From: Marisa cornuarietis
Lineage: Eukaryota > Mollusca > Gastropoda > Architaenioglossa > Ampullariidae
Assembly (NCBI GenBank): GCA_004794655.1
Contig: SMMW01000145.1
Coordinates: forward strand, 1,060,501-1,124,500
Direction: 5' to 3'
Length of the DNA stretch: 64,000 nt
Shown here one piece after another: positions 22,828-33,122 of the stretch. The position numbers were made by a program, and so were the translations under genes. Every line of letters starts with the position of its first letter. The stretch's first letter is position 1. The notes under the pieces were generated by a model that did no database searches, was not told the DNA's origin, and saw nothing but the letters and a program-made list of their open reading frames with translations.

Positions 22828-22958
22828 TGGGCTTTTCTGTGTGTCGGTTTCAGTGCTCTTTGGAGGGTGTGTATTGCAATACCCCCAGCTCATGTTGCAG
22901 TGGGCTCAGATGCATCATTGACTCAAGACGTAAAATCTTCTGCGTGCGCCAGCCGTGA
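21361..22958 (+). CDS. Secreted knottin-like cysteine-rich peptide, unit C (two exons, inverted copy)
   Basis: Exon 1 is 21361-21429: ATG, 23 codons, MKL at the start, a Met/Ile/Leu/Val/Trp-rich hydrophobic core, and LVDG before the donor GACGGG|gtgagt (phase 0). Exon 2 is 22854-22958: the acceptor TCGGTTTCAG is followed directly by a Cys codon, with six Cys spaced C-x6-C-x5-CC-x4-C-x9-C, then four residues and TGA. The 34-residue mature part is the most canonical of the family, and AATAAA at 22990-22995 lies 32 bases after the stop. The 1.4 kb intron holds a decayed LINE (21646-22290) and three GT/CA repeats. Unlike units A, B and D it is on the plus strand. The role is likely the same class as unit B (secreted, three disulfides); target and tissue are unknown. 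Confidence 0.75.
21549..21608. repeat. (CA)30 microsatellite
   Basis: Perfect CA dinucleotides in the intron of the unit C peptide gene. Confidence 0.95.
21646..22290 (-). mobile_element. Diverged copy of the RTE-type LINE of 136-1365
   Basis: Matches the first LINE block by block on the same strand, for example TGAGCAGGTCC, CAGTCTTTGA-TTCGTAAG, GAGATCCGGAGCAGCCTCCTC and the CACTTGTTCTCGA block. Many indels and no usable frame. It lies in the intron of the unit C peptide gene, antisense to it. Confidence 0.7.
22786..22826. repeat. (TG)n microsatellite next to the unit C second exon
   Basis: GT repeat ending 27 bases before the unit C splice acceptor. A similar dinucleotide tract precedes the second exon in unit D (25625-25697) and a diverged one in unit B (about 17798-17850). 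Another (GT)n is at 22308-22352. Confidence 0.9.
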
Positions 22959-22989
22959 AAATGTTCCTTCCTACCCTCTTCTCACGAGC

Positions 22990-22995
22990 AATAAA
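22990..22995 (+). terminator. Polyadenylation signal of unit C peptide gene
   Basis: AATAAA 32 bases after the TGA of the unit C second exon. Confidence 0.5.
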
Positions 22996-23096
22996 TACTT
23001 CCCTACTTTTTAAAATGCCTCATGTCGTTAGCCGTGAATCAAAAGGTAAACATCGGAAGAGTATTTATAAGCAAGATTGTGTCAGACATTGTGTAG

Positions 23097-23222
23097 TGAG
23101 TAAATGATGGAGGAACACTTGACCTGTCTCAACTGTTTTCACTGTCACGAGACCGAGAGTTGGTCAGTCAGTCAGGCAATGAGTGATTCTTGATTTCTTG
23201 AGTCCTTTACTTACTACCTTGA
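23097..23222 (+). repeat. 3' flank of unit C
   Basis: The reverse complement matches the 3' flanks of units B (17425-17540) and D (25240-25370): AACTGTTTT-ACTGTC, GAGAGTTGGTCA and ATGAGTGATTCTTG words in the same order. This shows that unit C is an inverted duplicate, not an unrelated gene. Confidence 0.7.
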
Positions 23223-23237
23223 CGATTGTTTCTGGTT

Positions 23238-23240
<3 letters not shown>

Positions 23241-23295
<55 letters not shown>

Positions 23296-23516
23296 TAAGC
23301 TTTGCTGACCTTCTGCAGATTAAATAGAAAGAAGTGAGCTAATCACACGCAAATAACTTAAAATGTATTCTTCCTTATTTTGGGCGGTGTTTTGTTCATG
23401 CTGTACATTGAAAAATATTCTGAACATCATTCATGTTCCTATTTTTGAGTATCGCCTTGTTACATATCGTCGTTAATGTCGCAACATCACGAATTACATT
23501 TTTTGTGGCGATGGTG

Positions 23517-23574
<58 letters not shown>

Positions 23575-23575
23575 T
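23241..23575. repeat. (TG)n and (TCA)n microsatellites
   Basis: TG repeat at about 23241-23294 and TCA repeat at about 23518-23575, with unremarkable sequence between. Confidence 0.9.
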
Positions 23576-23924
23576 AATCACTTAGGTGTATACAGGAGAG
23601 TATTACATAAGATGCTTACATGCATACATTTACTTATAGATGCGCACAGCACAAAACAGCCCCTAAAGGTGTCCATTTAACTCCCTTTAGGACAAAATAA
23701 CTAGAAACCGTTATTAGAGACGCAAAAACCTTAAAACAATCGAGAGACGATTATTTTTAAAGAAAGTGGATGAAATCCTAAGCAAAATGTGTTAATGTAA
23801 GCCGGCAAAAATAATAAAACCCAAAAATATTTATCAGTATTTTGATCTCCGTATAATTAAATTAAGTTATAGAATAATAGGATGAAACGTGATAACGTAT
23901 GATATCATACTATAAATAGGGATA

Positions 23925-24055
23925 AAGGTAAAGGTCATCCCATAACCTGTTCAGGTGGTTGGGGAGTGAGGTGTTAGAGACCCCACTTTTCTCGGGGCCA
24001 GCTTTTACATGAGGGCGGTGCCAATCTCCTCTCCCTCGCTGCCTTACTATAAATA
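23925..24055 (-). mobile_element. SINE family 3, 3' part
   Basis: The reverse complement shares TAAGGCAGC-AGAGGAGAT, CCGCCCT-ATAAA-GCTGG and GGTTA-GGGATG with 49460-49575. The tRNA-like head is missing. Confidence 0.55.
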
Positions 24056-25230
24056 CATGCAGCGAAAACATTGTGTTTGTGTGTTTGTTTTTTCGTGAAA
24101 GAGAGAGAATCTATGTTTGATTATTTTTAGATTTTTTTATTTATTTATTTATCTTTTGTGTGTAGGAAACTTTCTTTTTCTTCCCTCCCCCCGTCTCTCT
24201 CTCTTTGTATATATATATATATATAAAGTGAGAGAGAAAATCAAATTATATTATTAATAATAATAATAGATTATGTATGTAAATTTGCTCGTACTTTTGA
24301 CTAACACTGTATAAGACAGAGAGGGATAAAGCCGTTAGGTAATACAATTTGTGTTATACCCTATGTGTGTGAGTGTGTATGTATGGTGTTTGTCTTTCTG
24401 CGCGTCTCATGTGCGTGTAGTGCATGTCAGCGATGTCTTCGCGTGATATGCAAGTTATACTTGTTATATTTAGTTATGTTGTTGAACTTGTAAATAACTG
24501 TTAATACCAGGCAACATGTAAATAAATGTAGAACTAGGTATACAAAAACATATTTTGCATTTTATGTTTTATATATTAAGCAAATTCCAAGACCTAAGGA
24601 AAAAATTGTTTTACCCAATGAAGTACATTTAAAATAAAAATGTATTTAATTTTTAGCGTTTTAGTCTTTTAAAATTTTTTTATCCGTTTTGTTCTTTTAC
24701 TGTGTAAATTTATTTGCTTGCTTCAATATGTACTATATAAAGGTCAGAATAATAAATATTTAAATGATGACACTAAACCTATAATCATTCTAATTCTCAA
24801 TATAACTTTCTTCGCAAGACCGTCCTTATCAGAAGAGAGAAAATCTGTCGTGCGGTCCAAGAGAGGAAACTATTGCATGCAAAAGCGGAATCAAGTCTCC
24901 AAGGCTACATTTCTTGTTGAAATTTCACTTTTCTGACGAAGAATTGTTTACTATTTTACTACATGTGGACAGCTGGAAATAATATTGTCTTGTCACGATA
25001 AATAAATAACACAAATTTCAGACTTCTAGGACCATGGGAAGTGGGTGAAAACTCAATTAAAAATTAGAGGTGGACTGGACTGTGTAAAATAGAAAGAGAA
25101 GAAATGCACACCTTGCCCTGTCTATAACACCGACTGATATGACCGACACATGTGTGAGGCATGGAACTTGTTTTAAACTCAGGGACCGACTGTTGAACAC
25201 ACAGTCAACTAAAGCAGAGAGAATGGTTAA
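24056..25230. other. No gene seen; one foldback arm at 24560-24660
   Basis: 24560-24660 is a diverged single arm of the 5103-5393 foldback. 24965-25070 shares words with unit A intron sequence at 6085-6195 (TTCTGGAAAT, CTAGGACGATGGGAAG), so it belongs to the wider duplicated region. Confidence 0.45.
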
Positions 25231-25464
25231 TAGAAAACAAACTGAAGACATCAAGAATCACTCATTGTCTGACTTACTTACAACCTCGCTCTCTCTCTCT
25301 ACAGTGAGAACAGTTGCCACAGGTAAAGTATTCCTTTATCATTTACTCATTAAGCAGGGTAGACAAGGTCTGAAACGAGTATACTTAGTAACAAACCGGG
25401 TAAATACTCTTCGAATGTTCACAACTTGATTCACGGCTCAAGACCTGAGACAATTTCAAAAGTC

Positions 25465-25622
25465 TCATGCTGGAAATTTTCTGCCGACGAGACGAAGAAA
25501 GGAAGTTGATAGATTTTCGTCTCTTGTGGCACTGGGTCTGCAGTGCGATACTAAACGAACATCCTTCACACACTTCAACCCGCTGCAACACGATTACCAG
25601 AGGCACTGGGTACCTTCTAGTA

Positions 25623-25626
<4 letters not shown>
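25465..25626 (-). pseudogene. Broken second exon of unit D cystine-knot peptide
   Basis: Read on the minus strand in the frame set by homology, the six-Cys framework C-x6-C-x4-CC-x4-C-x9-C is retained, but codon three of the second loop is TAA (25594-25596). The first Cys codon is formed by the edge of a CA/TG microsatellite (25625-25697), and no AG acceptor stands before it. After the last Cys the frame stays open to a stop at 25465. A stop inside the framework, a lost acceptor and an absent signal exon all point to a pseudogene. Confidence 0.65.

Positions 25627-25697
<71 letters not shown>
25625..25697. repeat. (CA)n microsatellite
   Basis: About 36 CA units that have replaced the acceptor region of the unit D second exon. 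Confidence 0.95.
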
Positions 25698-25698
<1 letters not shown>

Positions 25699-27999
25699 TA
25701 AAATGAAGTCGAGAAGCATAAGAACAGATATAAATTTACATTTACCACCGAGTAAATGCAATTTTGTGCATTCAGTCCCATACTGTCATCATCTTAAAAA
25801 TTAACTGTCACATCTTATCCATTTCCGAGCCATAACCTTTAACTCCCAGCTTACAAAGTAACCCAATAAGCGCATTTTCGACAACCTAAAAATAGGCATG
25901 TGAAAATACAAACGATATTAAAACCATAAAGCTATCTTTTCACGTATAATGGCCATTCACAACTCCTGCCTGTTATAATGAAGCACGAGGTGGGCTACTT
26001 TTATTCCAGCAACAAAGAAGACAGCAGCTCGTCCTAACGAGAGCCTACAACGAGGCAGAGACACTGAAGGAAAGGACAGTCGTCACTGCGCGTGCGTAGA
26101 GGGCCTGCGCTGACTCAGCTCCTGTCCCGCTGTATCGAAGCTAAACTTATTGACAGCCAGCTTCCGGTCTCTTTATTTTGTTCCCGCGAGCATAATAGAC
26201 TCTTTGGAAACTGAAGAAATCTTAGAAAGTATGCTTTGATATATATATTTTTAATATATGAATCATAATGTAAAATATATTTTCTCAAGCAGAGTGTTGT
26301 ATCGTAGTCTATGTATTTATTTGAAAGTCAAAAAGATGGTTATGTCAGCAAGCTCTAGCTCTCTACCTCATTATCTTTCTGAGTGGTTACAGAAAGCGGT
26401 TTATAGCGAGTTTATCGTTTCTTGAATGAATTTAATTCAGGATTAATTCATACCAAGGCTGTAAGGAACGTACCTTAAACACACACACACACACACTGTG
26501 CGCGCGCGCTCTCTCCCTCTCTAATTACGAACAGTTTCAAGACACCAGTATTGGATAAATAGTTCGATTATTTTTACGTCTATGAATCTTTTTATCTGGC
26601 GCAGCAATACTTATAACCACTGGAAAGTCGAATTATTCTACAATGTAAAAGTTAAATTTCTCTTGCCAGATGACTTCATTGTAACATTCCGGTTTGAAAT
26701 GTTCCTGTGCTTGAGCTGCTAGTCCTTTTCTCTATTAAAGTCTCTGAATAAGGCACTGTAGCGACCAGATAATCTTTTGTCTTCTCTGACATCTTAAACA
26801 TCTTCATTTATCTCCCTGTCGTCCCCCGCTATTTTAACCATCAGTCATCGTCCCTGTCCCTAAGAAGTCCATAGTGAGATTAATATGCAACTAAAGGCTC
26901 GTGCCTTGACATCTACTGCTAAAAATGATCCAGAAAGAGTGGACCATACAAAGTTGTGAAGTCCTGACCACACGGATACAAGGTGTAGAATTTTCTTGTA
27001 AAATCTGTTGAGGTGAGTCTGCCTCGTTTTTTTTAAAGATTTGTATGTAAGTTTTGGATGAAAATAGTAATACAATGTCCTTAAATGATTGTCATATTTT
27101 TATGTAGTGTATTTTTTCTGTCCAGTTTATTTTCTTTTATTCGATCTCTTGAGTTCGACGTAGGTTAAATGTAATCTAACTTCAAGAAGAGCGGCAGCAG
27201 CAAACGACTGTGTATCGTGTTTCTGTCGGCGGAACTTTCAGAAGCAGATTTTCATGTAAACTTTAAAATAAAGACTTTTACTGCAGAAAGGGGGATTACT
27301 GTTATGGGTTTTCATGAAAATTAAGCTTTGTGGTTGTCATTTTTATCTAATTATATATATATATATATATATTATTTTTTATCTTTGTTAGCGTTTTAAT
27401 TTAGCTTGACTACAGATTTGTCGGTGTCAGACATTACTAATAAGGACAATTGGAACTGGAGTGGACCTAAAGACAAGATACGAAGAATCTGTTATAGTAA
27501 ATTAGTACAAACCCTTCTTTTCATTACTTTTATTACTTTTATAAAATAATGTGGAAGAGAATTATTTTTTATCACTATTACCAGAAAGTACCACAAAACA
27601 ATTACTCAGTACCTTAGTGTCTCCGTAAAAGCTATTCTTGTCTTTATCAGACCAGGCATTCATATTACTCATTATATACCCTACAAATAAGAGAAAAAAG
27701 AGAAAGAAACGGATTTTATTGAATTAATTTACATTGTCAGACAGAAGCTTAATACAACGTCCTTCAAATCCCAACCGCAATCATACAAAACCTCCAGTGC
27801 GACCAGTTCTCTTTTTCCGGAGACCATAAAGTCAACAGCCTGAAAATTGCTCGACTATATTATGTTCGAACTAGCTTACAATACATCTGCACATCTTTGA
27901 TTAAACGAATCCACAAAACGTTAATGGCCAACGGTTTCCTTTCACTGCTTCTGGCAACTAGTTTACAACCTGATGAGGAGAAACAGCTTTTTTAAAACA

Positions 28000-30100
28000 C
28001 GATAAAGCTCAGTCATGACATCGTATTAGATTATAACAGTTTTTCATAGGACTTCATCAACTTTATATTTTTAAAATGTAATTTAACTATTAATGGTTTT
28101 GTGTCTATAATAATGGCTGCAATATTCAGCCGTTTAATTTCCTAAACAGGTTGAAGTGGACAACCTCTGGTGTTGTCTAGCAGCGTAAACATTCAAAATT
28201 TCTTTCACTTTCTGTTTGTCTTTCTACTTAAAAGCCATATTCTTCTCATTGAGACAGTGTTTCAGCTCTTTACCCAGCCATGTGTTACTCGGATACATGC
28301 AGATTGTCTCAGTATGGATGGCAGACTCTTCACAGAAGGTGATGTAAGAGGTAACTGTGTCAGCAGTTTATCCTTAAGCAACAGTCACAAATAATGAGTC
28401 ATCTTTACGTAAACACAAAAGGACAAAGGAAATTTAAAAAATGATAGCTATTTACTAGTATGATTTATCCCATCCCACTCAAAATAGATCATTCTAATTA
28501 AACCTGATTCAAGTTGTGGCCCAGTCAATGGGTCGAGCTGGCACAAGTATGGACAAATGGAAACATTATCTCAGCTGCAATGACCGTGACTGTTGCCCAT
28601 TATGTTTTGTTCTGGAGAAGATTTATTTACCAGTCTGTTTGGTGAATTCGGTTTGGACATTTTTATCTTTTTTAACTTCAGTTGAAGCGGGCAGCAAATC
28701 GCTTCTTGACCACAACCTGAGCGATGTTTCTTCATCTGACTCGAAGACATGCACACATTTGGATTTGGAGAGTGATGAACCTTCACCTTGTTGGCTTGAG
28801 GGGAACAGCTCTTCGAATTTCTTTGGATTTTGTTATTTTCTAATTTAATTTTCCTTTTGGAGTCCATTGTTTGATCTGTCACGATCCTCGTTAAGGGGTG
28901 GACTATGTTTGTCGATTGTGAAATTTTGTTTTACATCCACGGTTTCAGCTGCTCCGTTGACTAACTGTCCTTTCCTCCACGACGCCATTTTCATCTCAGT
29001 CCAGTTTCTTGTTTGAGGACATCGACAGTGAGATGAAACGTGTGATGAAACGCTAAACTTCTTGATGACTCGAGGCAGCAAAAACTTCTACAGCTGGTGT
29101 GAGTGACTGAAGTGTCTTGGTCTGTTCTTTCTCATGGCTTCTCGATGACAAACAATTGCAGATTAACCTCTAAATCTTTGACGGTGAATTGGTCAGCAGG
29201 CCGCTCAGACAAATCTGGTCCTCCGTTTTCTTCTTTCTTCAGGATTTTTCCCCATAATTTATGTATTTATTTTTATTTTATAGACTTGTTAGATAATGGA
29301 GTCCTGTAGTCATTAAGTTGTTAATAAGATAGCACTACATTTATTATTATCATTATCGCATTTCCACGCGCTGTCCCCTTTTCTTGCCTATCATCTTAGT
29401 TGGTTTCTTCAATTTCACACTATCATTATTATATCTTTTGTAAAGCGCCATGAGTTATCAACAAGCTTTCAGTCTTCATGGTCACCACCAAACAATTTGT
29501 AGACTACATGGCCTTCTTTGCACGGTCGCCAGCTGTATTAGAAATGTATACTAAGTGCCTGTACCCTACCAGATCCCGCTAACATAGTTTGATTATAACA
29601 GTAGCCAAGGACACTACCAGCACTAGGAAGAATAACTCTAGCTGTTTGGTCCTCATAAAAGGGTTTTCAGTCGAGCTGGATGTCCTCCCTTTCAATCAGA
29701 ATCCCTGTTCAGTCCGTTGGCTTCAGATTCACTGGCTGGTAGAGTCCAAGGCTACAATGTTGACTGGCTCGAGCAAAGGTCAGTTGAGAAAAAAATATAG
29801 TTTAGAGAGAGAGAGAGAGAGATGTTTGTTTGTTTGTTTGTGTTTAGCGCCGTGCCAGCAACGAGAGAGAGAGAGACGTCAGCTGAGAGAAACTATAGCT
29901 AGTGGGGTGGGGGTGGGAGGTAGGGATGTCAGCTATTGTCTTGAGCATTGTGGTAATGAATAAGGAGAGGGAACTGTTTTTTTTTACGCCGTGCTAGCAA
30001 CTATAGAGAGTTTGTGATTCAGCGCTCGCGCCCCGCGTGCAGGAGCGGTCGCGTGTAATGTCACGGGAATTTGTGGCCCACGTCATCACTTCTACAAAAG
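28000..30100. other. Unassigned open frames, no supported gene
   Basis: On the minus strand, frames at 28845-29081 and 28571-28882 overlap with a frame change, are Lys/Asn/Ser/Pro-rich and could be remnants of a LINE first ORF, but show no diagnostic motif. A purine run lies at 29807-29875. A short family 2 SINE tail seems present at about 29976-30010. Nothing else recognised. Confidence 0.3.
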
Positions 30101-30204
30101 CCAACCAATCGCTTTCTCACAACGGGTATGTTTAGAGGCGGGCCCTGCCGTTGCGCACACGTCTTCACTACGTGTCGTGCATCTCAAACTGATATGACGA
30201 CAAG

Positions 30205-30318
30205 ACAGCTGGCCCTGTAAGTGAGAGACAACAGTGTGGCTGTGACGACATGAACCCAGGACAGTCAATCTTCACTGTGTTGATGACAGGCGCTAACCCT
30301 TGCGCCACCCGACCGCCG
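30205..30318 (-). mobile_element. SINE family 2, head fragment
   Basis: The reverse complement matches the heads of the copies at 31580 and 57005: GGCGCAAGGGTTAGCGCCTG A-box region and a B-box-like GGTTCATGTC. Its tail may be the separate piece at 29976-30010. Confidence 0.55.
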
Positions 30319-30419
30319 TGACAATGGAGAAAATGATGTGGCACAAGACTGGTGTTGTATGAACTGAACTCATTCAGTGACTAACAGCCGCAACTACCAC
30401 CAGTAGGATTTGCTGTCAG

Positions 30420-30653
30420 CAATATACGCACAAGGAGCTGCACCTGGATGATGACGTGGAACGCCTACCCAGGACTCGTTATGTCATGGCGGTGATGGAA
30501 AGTGTTGAGGACACGGAGATACGCGTCTGTCACCAGAGGCGCTGCTGTCTGGCGGTCACGTGGACCTCATTAACGGCCCTCAGAGCCACGGATGGTGCTC
30601 TAGGTATACCTGCGGGAAGAGGCTGTCTACCTTCATGGCGCAGCTTCCACTAA
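30420..30653 (+). pseudogene. Exon candidate with CHxxxCC motif, possibly vanin/biotinidase-like
   Basis: An acceptor (TTTGCTGTCAG) and a donor (CACTAA|gtgagt) bracket a 78-codon frame. It carries an acidic stretch, RYVMAVMESVEDTEI and then RVCHQRRCC, followed by a TALRATDGALG piece. The order of a beta-strand-like run, VCHxxxCC and then a 'xAxxxxDG' block is reminiscent of the C-terminal part of pantetheinase/biotinidase (vanin) proteins. This is memory-based and weak. The reading frame closes with TAA exactly at the exon end, and a better-looking continuation lies in another frame, so the exon may be damaged. It may belong with the exon at 31385. Confidence 0.3.
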
Positions 30654-31384
30654 GTGAGTCTCTTGCCGTCACACCTTTTTCTGTCAGATAGCTGAACAAA
30701 GCTCATAGCACCTTCATCCTGACCTGCTGACACAAGATGGTGAGATCGCTGTATATTTGAATGCCTGCTCACAGGTGAACGTCAGGTGCTTTGACGGTGA
30801 CTTTTATACAGACGCAAGCATACTTACCCTTCCCACTGACACCCGACTGACAAAGGCAGTGACGAGTAAATGGTCAAGGATCTGAAACTGACCTGACAAT
30901 TCACAAGCTACTTTCGGTATGTCTTGTAAATAGTTTCCTAATTGTTAATGAATGGCGTTCAGCCCGGCACAGGGGAATAAACAGTGAGAGAAAGACAATT
31001 ATGTAACTTGGTGTCTAGCAGAAGACATCTGTCTTGCATGAAGCAGCAATATGATCCATGCATTTTGTCTCTCCTCTCCATCGTGTGACCCTGTATCATC
31101 CACCCATCTCTTGTAGCACCTCTTTTTCGCTCTTTCCCTCTGTCCTTCTGTTTCAACATTGTGTTGCTTTATTTCACGGCTAAGAAATTCTTTTCTTTGC
31201 TCACTCAGTGACAGAAGAACTTTTAGTCTTATTTCAAATTTTCGTGAAATTGTGGTGAAGCAGGTAAACCTTGTGATATTGTAAGTTGTTAACATGACAT
31301 GCACGTGAACTTCGCCCGCACTAGGAGACTATGCGAGCTACACAGTCGCCTATGTGTAAACGCTCCCGATATGGACGTGTTAAG

Positions 31385-31853
31385 GCCTGTTCACACTGTA
31401 TGATGGACAACTTAGAGGACGATGGAGCATACACAGTTTACCTAATGGCGTCAATATATTTGTTTACGACATCCTGGGGAATGTCTGCAGGTTCTTCCTG
31501 CGGCCAGAAAACACCCCGGGAGAATTTCTGCCTCGTTTTGAGAACAAGACGACTTGGGATAATTACTTGTCGGTGAGCAAGGGCGGTCCGGTGGCGCAAC
31601 GGTTAGCGCCTGTCACCAATACAGTAAAGGTTGGCTGTCCATGGTTCAGTTCTCGTCTCGGGCGCGCTGTTCTTTTTCTGCATGTGGCATCTGTTTATAG
31701 CCTTAGTTGCTGGCTCGGCGTAAAACACCAATTAAAAAAAATTGTCGGTGAGCAGCAAACAGCTGTTCTGGATGATGCGCGGCCCTGACCCCATAAGGAT
31801 CCATGTGGTTGAGGTCATCGTGCTCAGCCTGACCTTTGCCGCGAGCAGGAGTT
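31385..31853 (+). pseudogene. Coding exon interrupted by a SINE insertion
   Basis: From 31385 the plus strand reads as a protein-like frame with YDGQLRGRWSIHSLPNG, NIFVYDILGN and RFFLRPENTPGEFLPRFENK. It stops making sense at 31580, where a family 2 SINE begins. After the SINE the same frame resumes from the duplicated TTGTCGGTGAGCA (31742-31754) with SSKQLFWMMRGPDPI and HVVEVIVLSLTFA. The resumption across the target duplication is good evidence that this was one exon. A Pro-Glu-x3-Gly-Glu-Phe block followed by GPDPI and a beta-strand-like run would fit the C-terminal domain of a vanin-like amidohydrolase. This is not firm. Upstream the acceptor is only GTGTTAAG. The frame ends within the hairpin at 31854. 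Confidence 0.45.
31567..31754 (+). mobile_element. tRNA-derived SINE, family 2, with 13-base target duplication
   Basis: The body is 31580-31741: head GTGGCGCAACGGTTAGCGCC (A-box) and GGTTCAGTTCTCG (B-box), end TTAGTTGCTGGCTCGGCGTA, and a short A-rich tail. It is flanked by perfect TTGTCGGTGAGCA copies at 31567-31579 and 31742-31754. Inserted in an open coding frame. Confidence 0.9.
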
Positions 31854-31989
31854 CAGAGAGTGAGCGACAGTTCAGGTTATTCCGACAGTGAAAGTCTGTA
31901 TTTCTCGTGGTTCTGAGAAATTGCGACTTTAGCACGAGAAATGCGGACTTAACAGTTCAAATAATGTGAACTGTCGCTCACTCTCTCTG
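31854..31989. mobile_element. Hairpin (foldback) element of about 135 bases
   Basis: Arms 31854-31909 and 31933-31989 pair along almost their full length: CAGAGAG(AG)TGAGCGACAGTTCA is perfect in both apart from one AG, then a diverged middle, then TTTCTCGTG perfect at the loop side. The loop is about 23 bases. It could be a small MITE or a structured RNA. Compensatory changes cannot be judged from one copy. Confidence 0.65.
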
Positions 31990-32848
31990 TCTGGTGTTGA
32001 CTATTGTCACTGTTGGGAATGGTGTACTAGTGTGACGTAGTATACTGTTAACGGCGCTTGTTGACCGCAGGTGCGAATCGCCTACTTTGTTAACGGATGA
32101 GTTCTGGAGGCTAAAATTTACAGGTTATGTCTATATTGCCTATATCTACTGATATCCGAAAAAAGAACACAAGGCAGTCAGGTTGGTCATTAAACTCAGC
32201 GTGCAATCGACATTTTCATCCAAATCTTCGTCACTGTAAATACTGCCTTAGGACTTGTAGTCATTGCCATTGTAATTAATCACTCTTTATTGCGAGTATC
32301 GTATGGCTGATTGTAAAAGCTAGCAAATGGTGCCAGCAGCAGGATCTTATGCTTCATGTCAACACGTGATATTCACGCTGTGCTAACGACTTGCAGATGA
32401 GGGTCACCAACATCGTTCATGTTGTCGACGACGTCGTCACGGCGCAGACGGCGATCGACGGACACACTGACAGTTGTGGTGAAGATCGTAGACCCGCAGG
32501 ATGACGGCTCACATGTCAAGCTGGGTGAGTAGAACGAACTACAGCCTTAATGAACGACTCATTTGTAGTCGTAGCTTTGATGAATAATTCACCCAACACT
32601 AACTATACCAATATCATGTACTGTCCTTTACCTTCTCAAAATATTTTGGCAAGAGCGGTTAGTTCTGGCACAGCCTCGAAAGAACTTGGTACAGCATCCT
32701 AGAGTTTGACATATCAGGCCGATGTGCTGAACTAAGAAAACCCAGTACAAATATAATTCACCCACAAGATGGAGGAACTGTACCTGGTAGAGCTGATCCG
32801 AGTCATACAGGATGCAGTAAAGCAAACTGAAAATGAAGTACTAAAACA
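31990..32848 (+). other. Possible exon at 32403-32524, otherwise nothing
   Basis: A stretch between an AG and the donor AAGCTGG|gtgagt (near 32525) reads RRRRRSTDTLTVVVKIVDPQ then DDGSHVKL on the plus strand. The frame is closed by TGA just upstream unless the acceptor at 32402 is used. It may be a further exon of the damaged gene at 30.4-31.85 kb or chance. No domain recognised. Confidence 0.25.
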
Positions 32849-33062
32849 GAATAATAATACAATAAAATACATCTTTATTGTCTATGTTTGGTCACAACAG
32901 ATATAGAAATTTTCCTTTGTTGCTGGGAGCTCCCACAATTAACTGAAGAAAAGGATACATAATAAACTGAAGAGATTACGGTCACACCTCATACACTCAT
33001 ACAGTTACACTCATGCTTAACCCTCTCACACCTAAGACAGTTAGCAGATGCACATTCTCTTC

Positions 33063-33122
<60 letters not shown>

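Larger units (their letters stand above)
25230..27990 (-). repeat. Duplicated unit D of the cystine-knot peptide family
   Basis: The 3' flank (25240-25440) and a distal 5' flank (about 27640-27990: GCTTAATACAACGTCCTTCAAAT, GGCCAACGGTTTCCTTTCA) match units A and B in order and strand. No MKL signal exon was found between 25.7 and 27.6 kb, so the unit has lost it or it has diverged beyond recognition. Confidence 0.6.

Noticed and set aside
22313..22921. Frame with a CC-Lys-Gly piece after a GT repeat, first taken as the unit C second exon
   Set aside because: The Cys spacing does not fit the family, and a perfect framework with a good acceptor lies further on at 22854. The piece contains inverted copies of AATAACGAGGGT and is probably another repeat.
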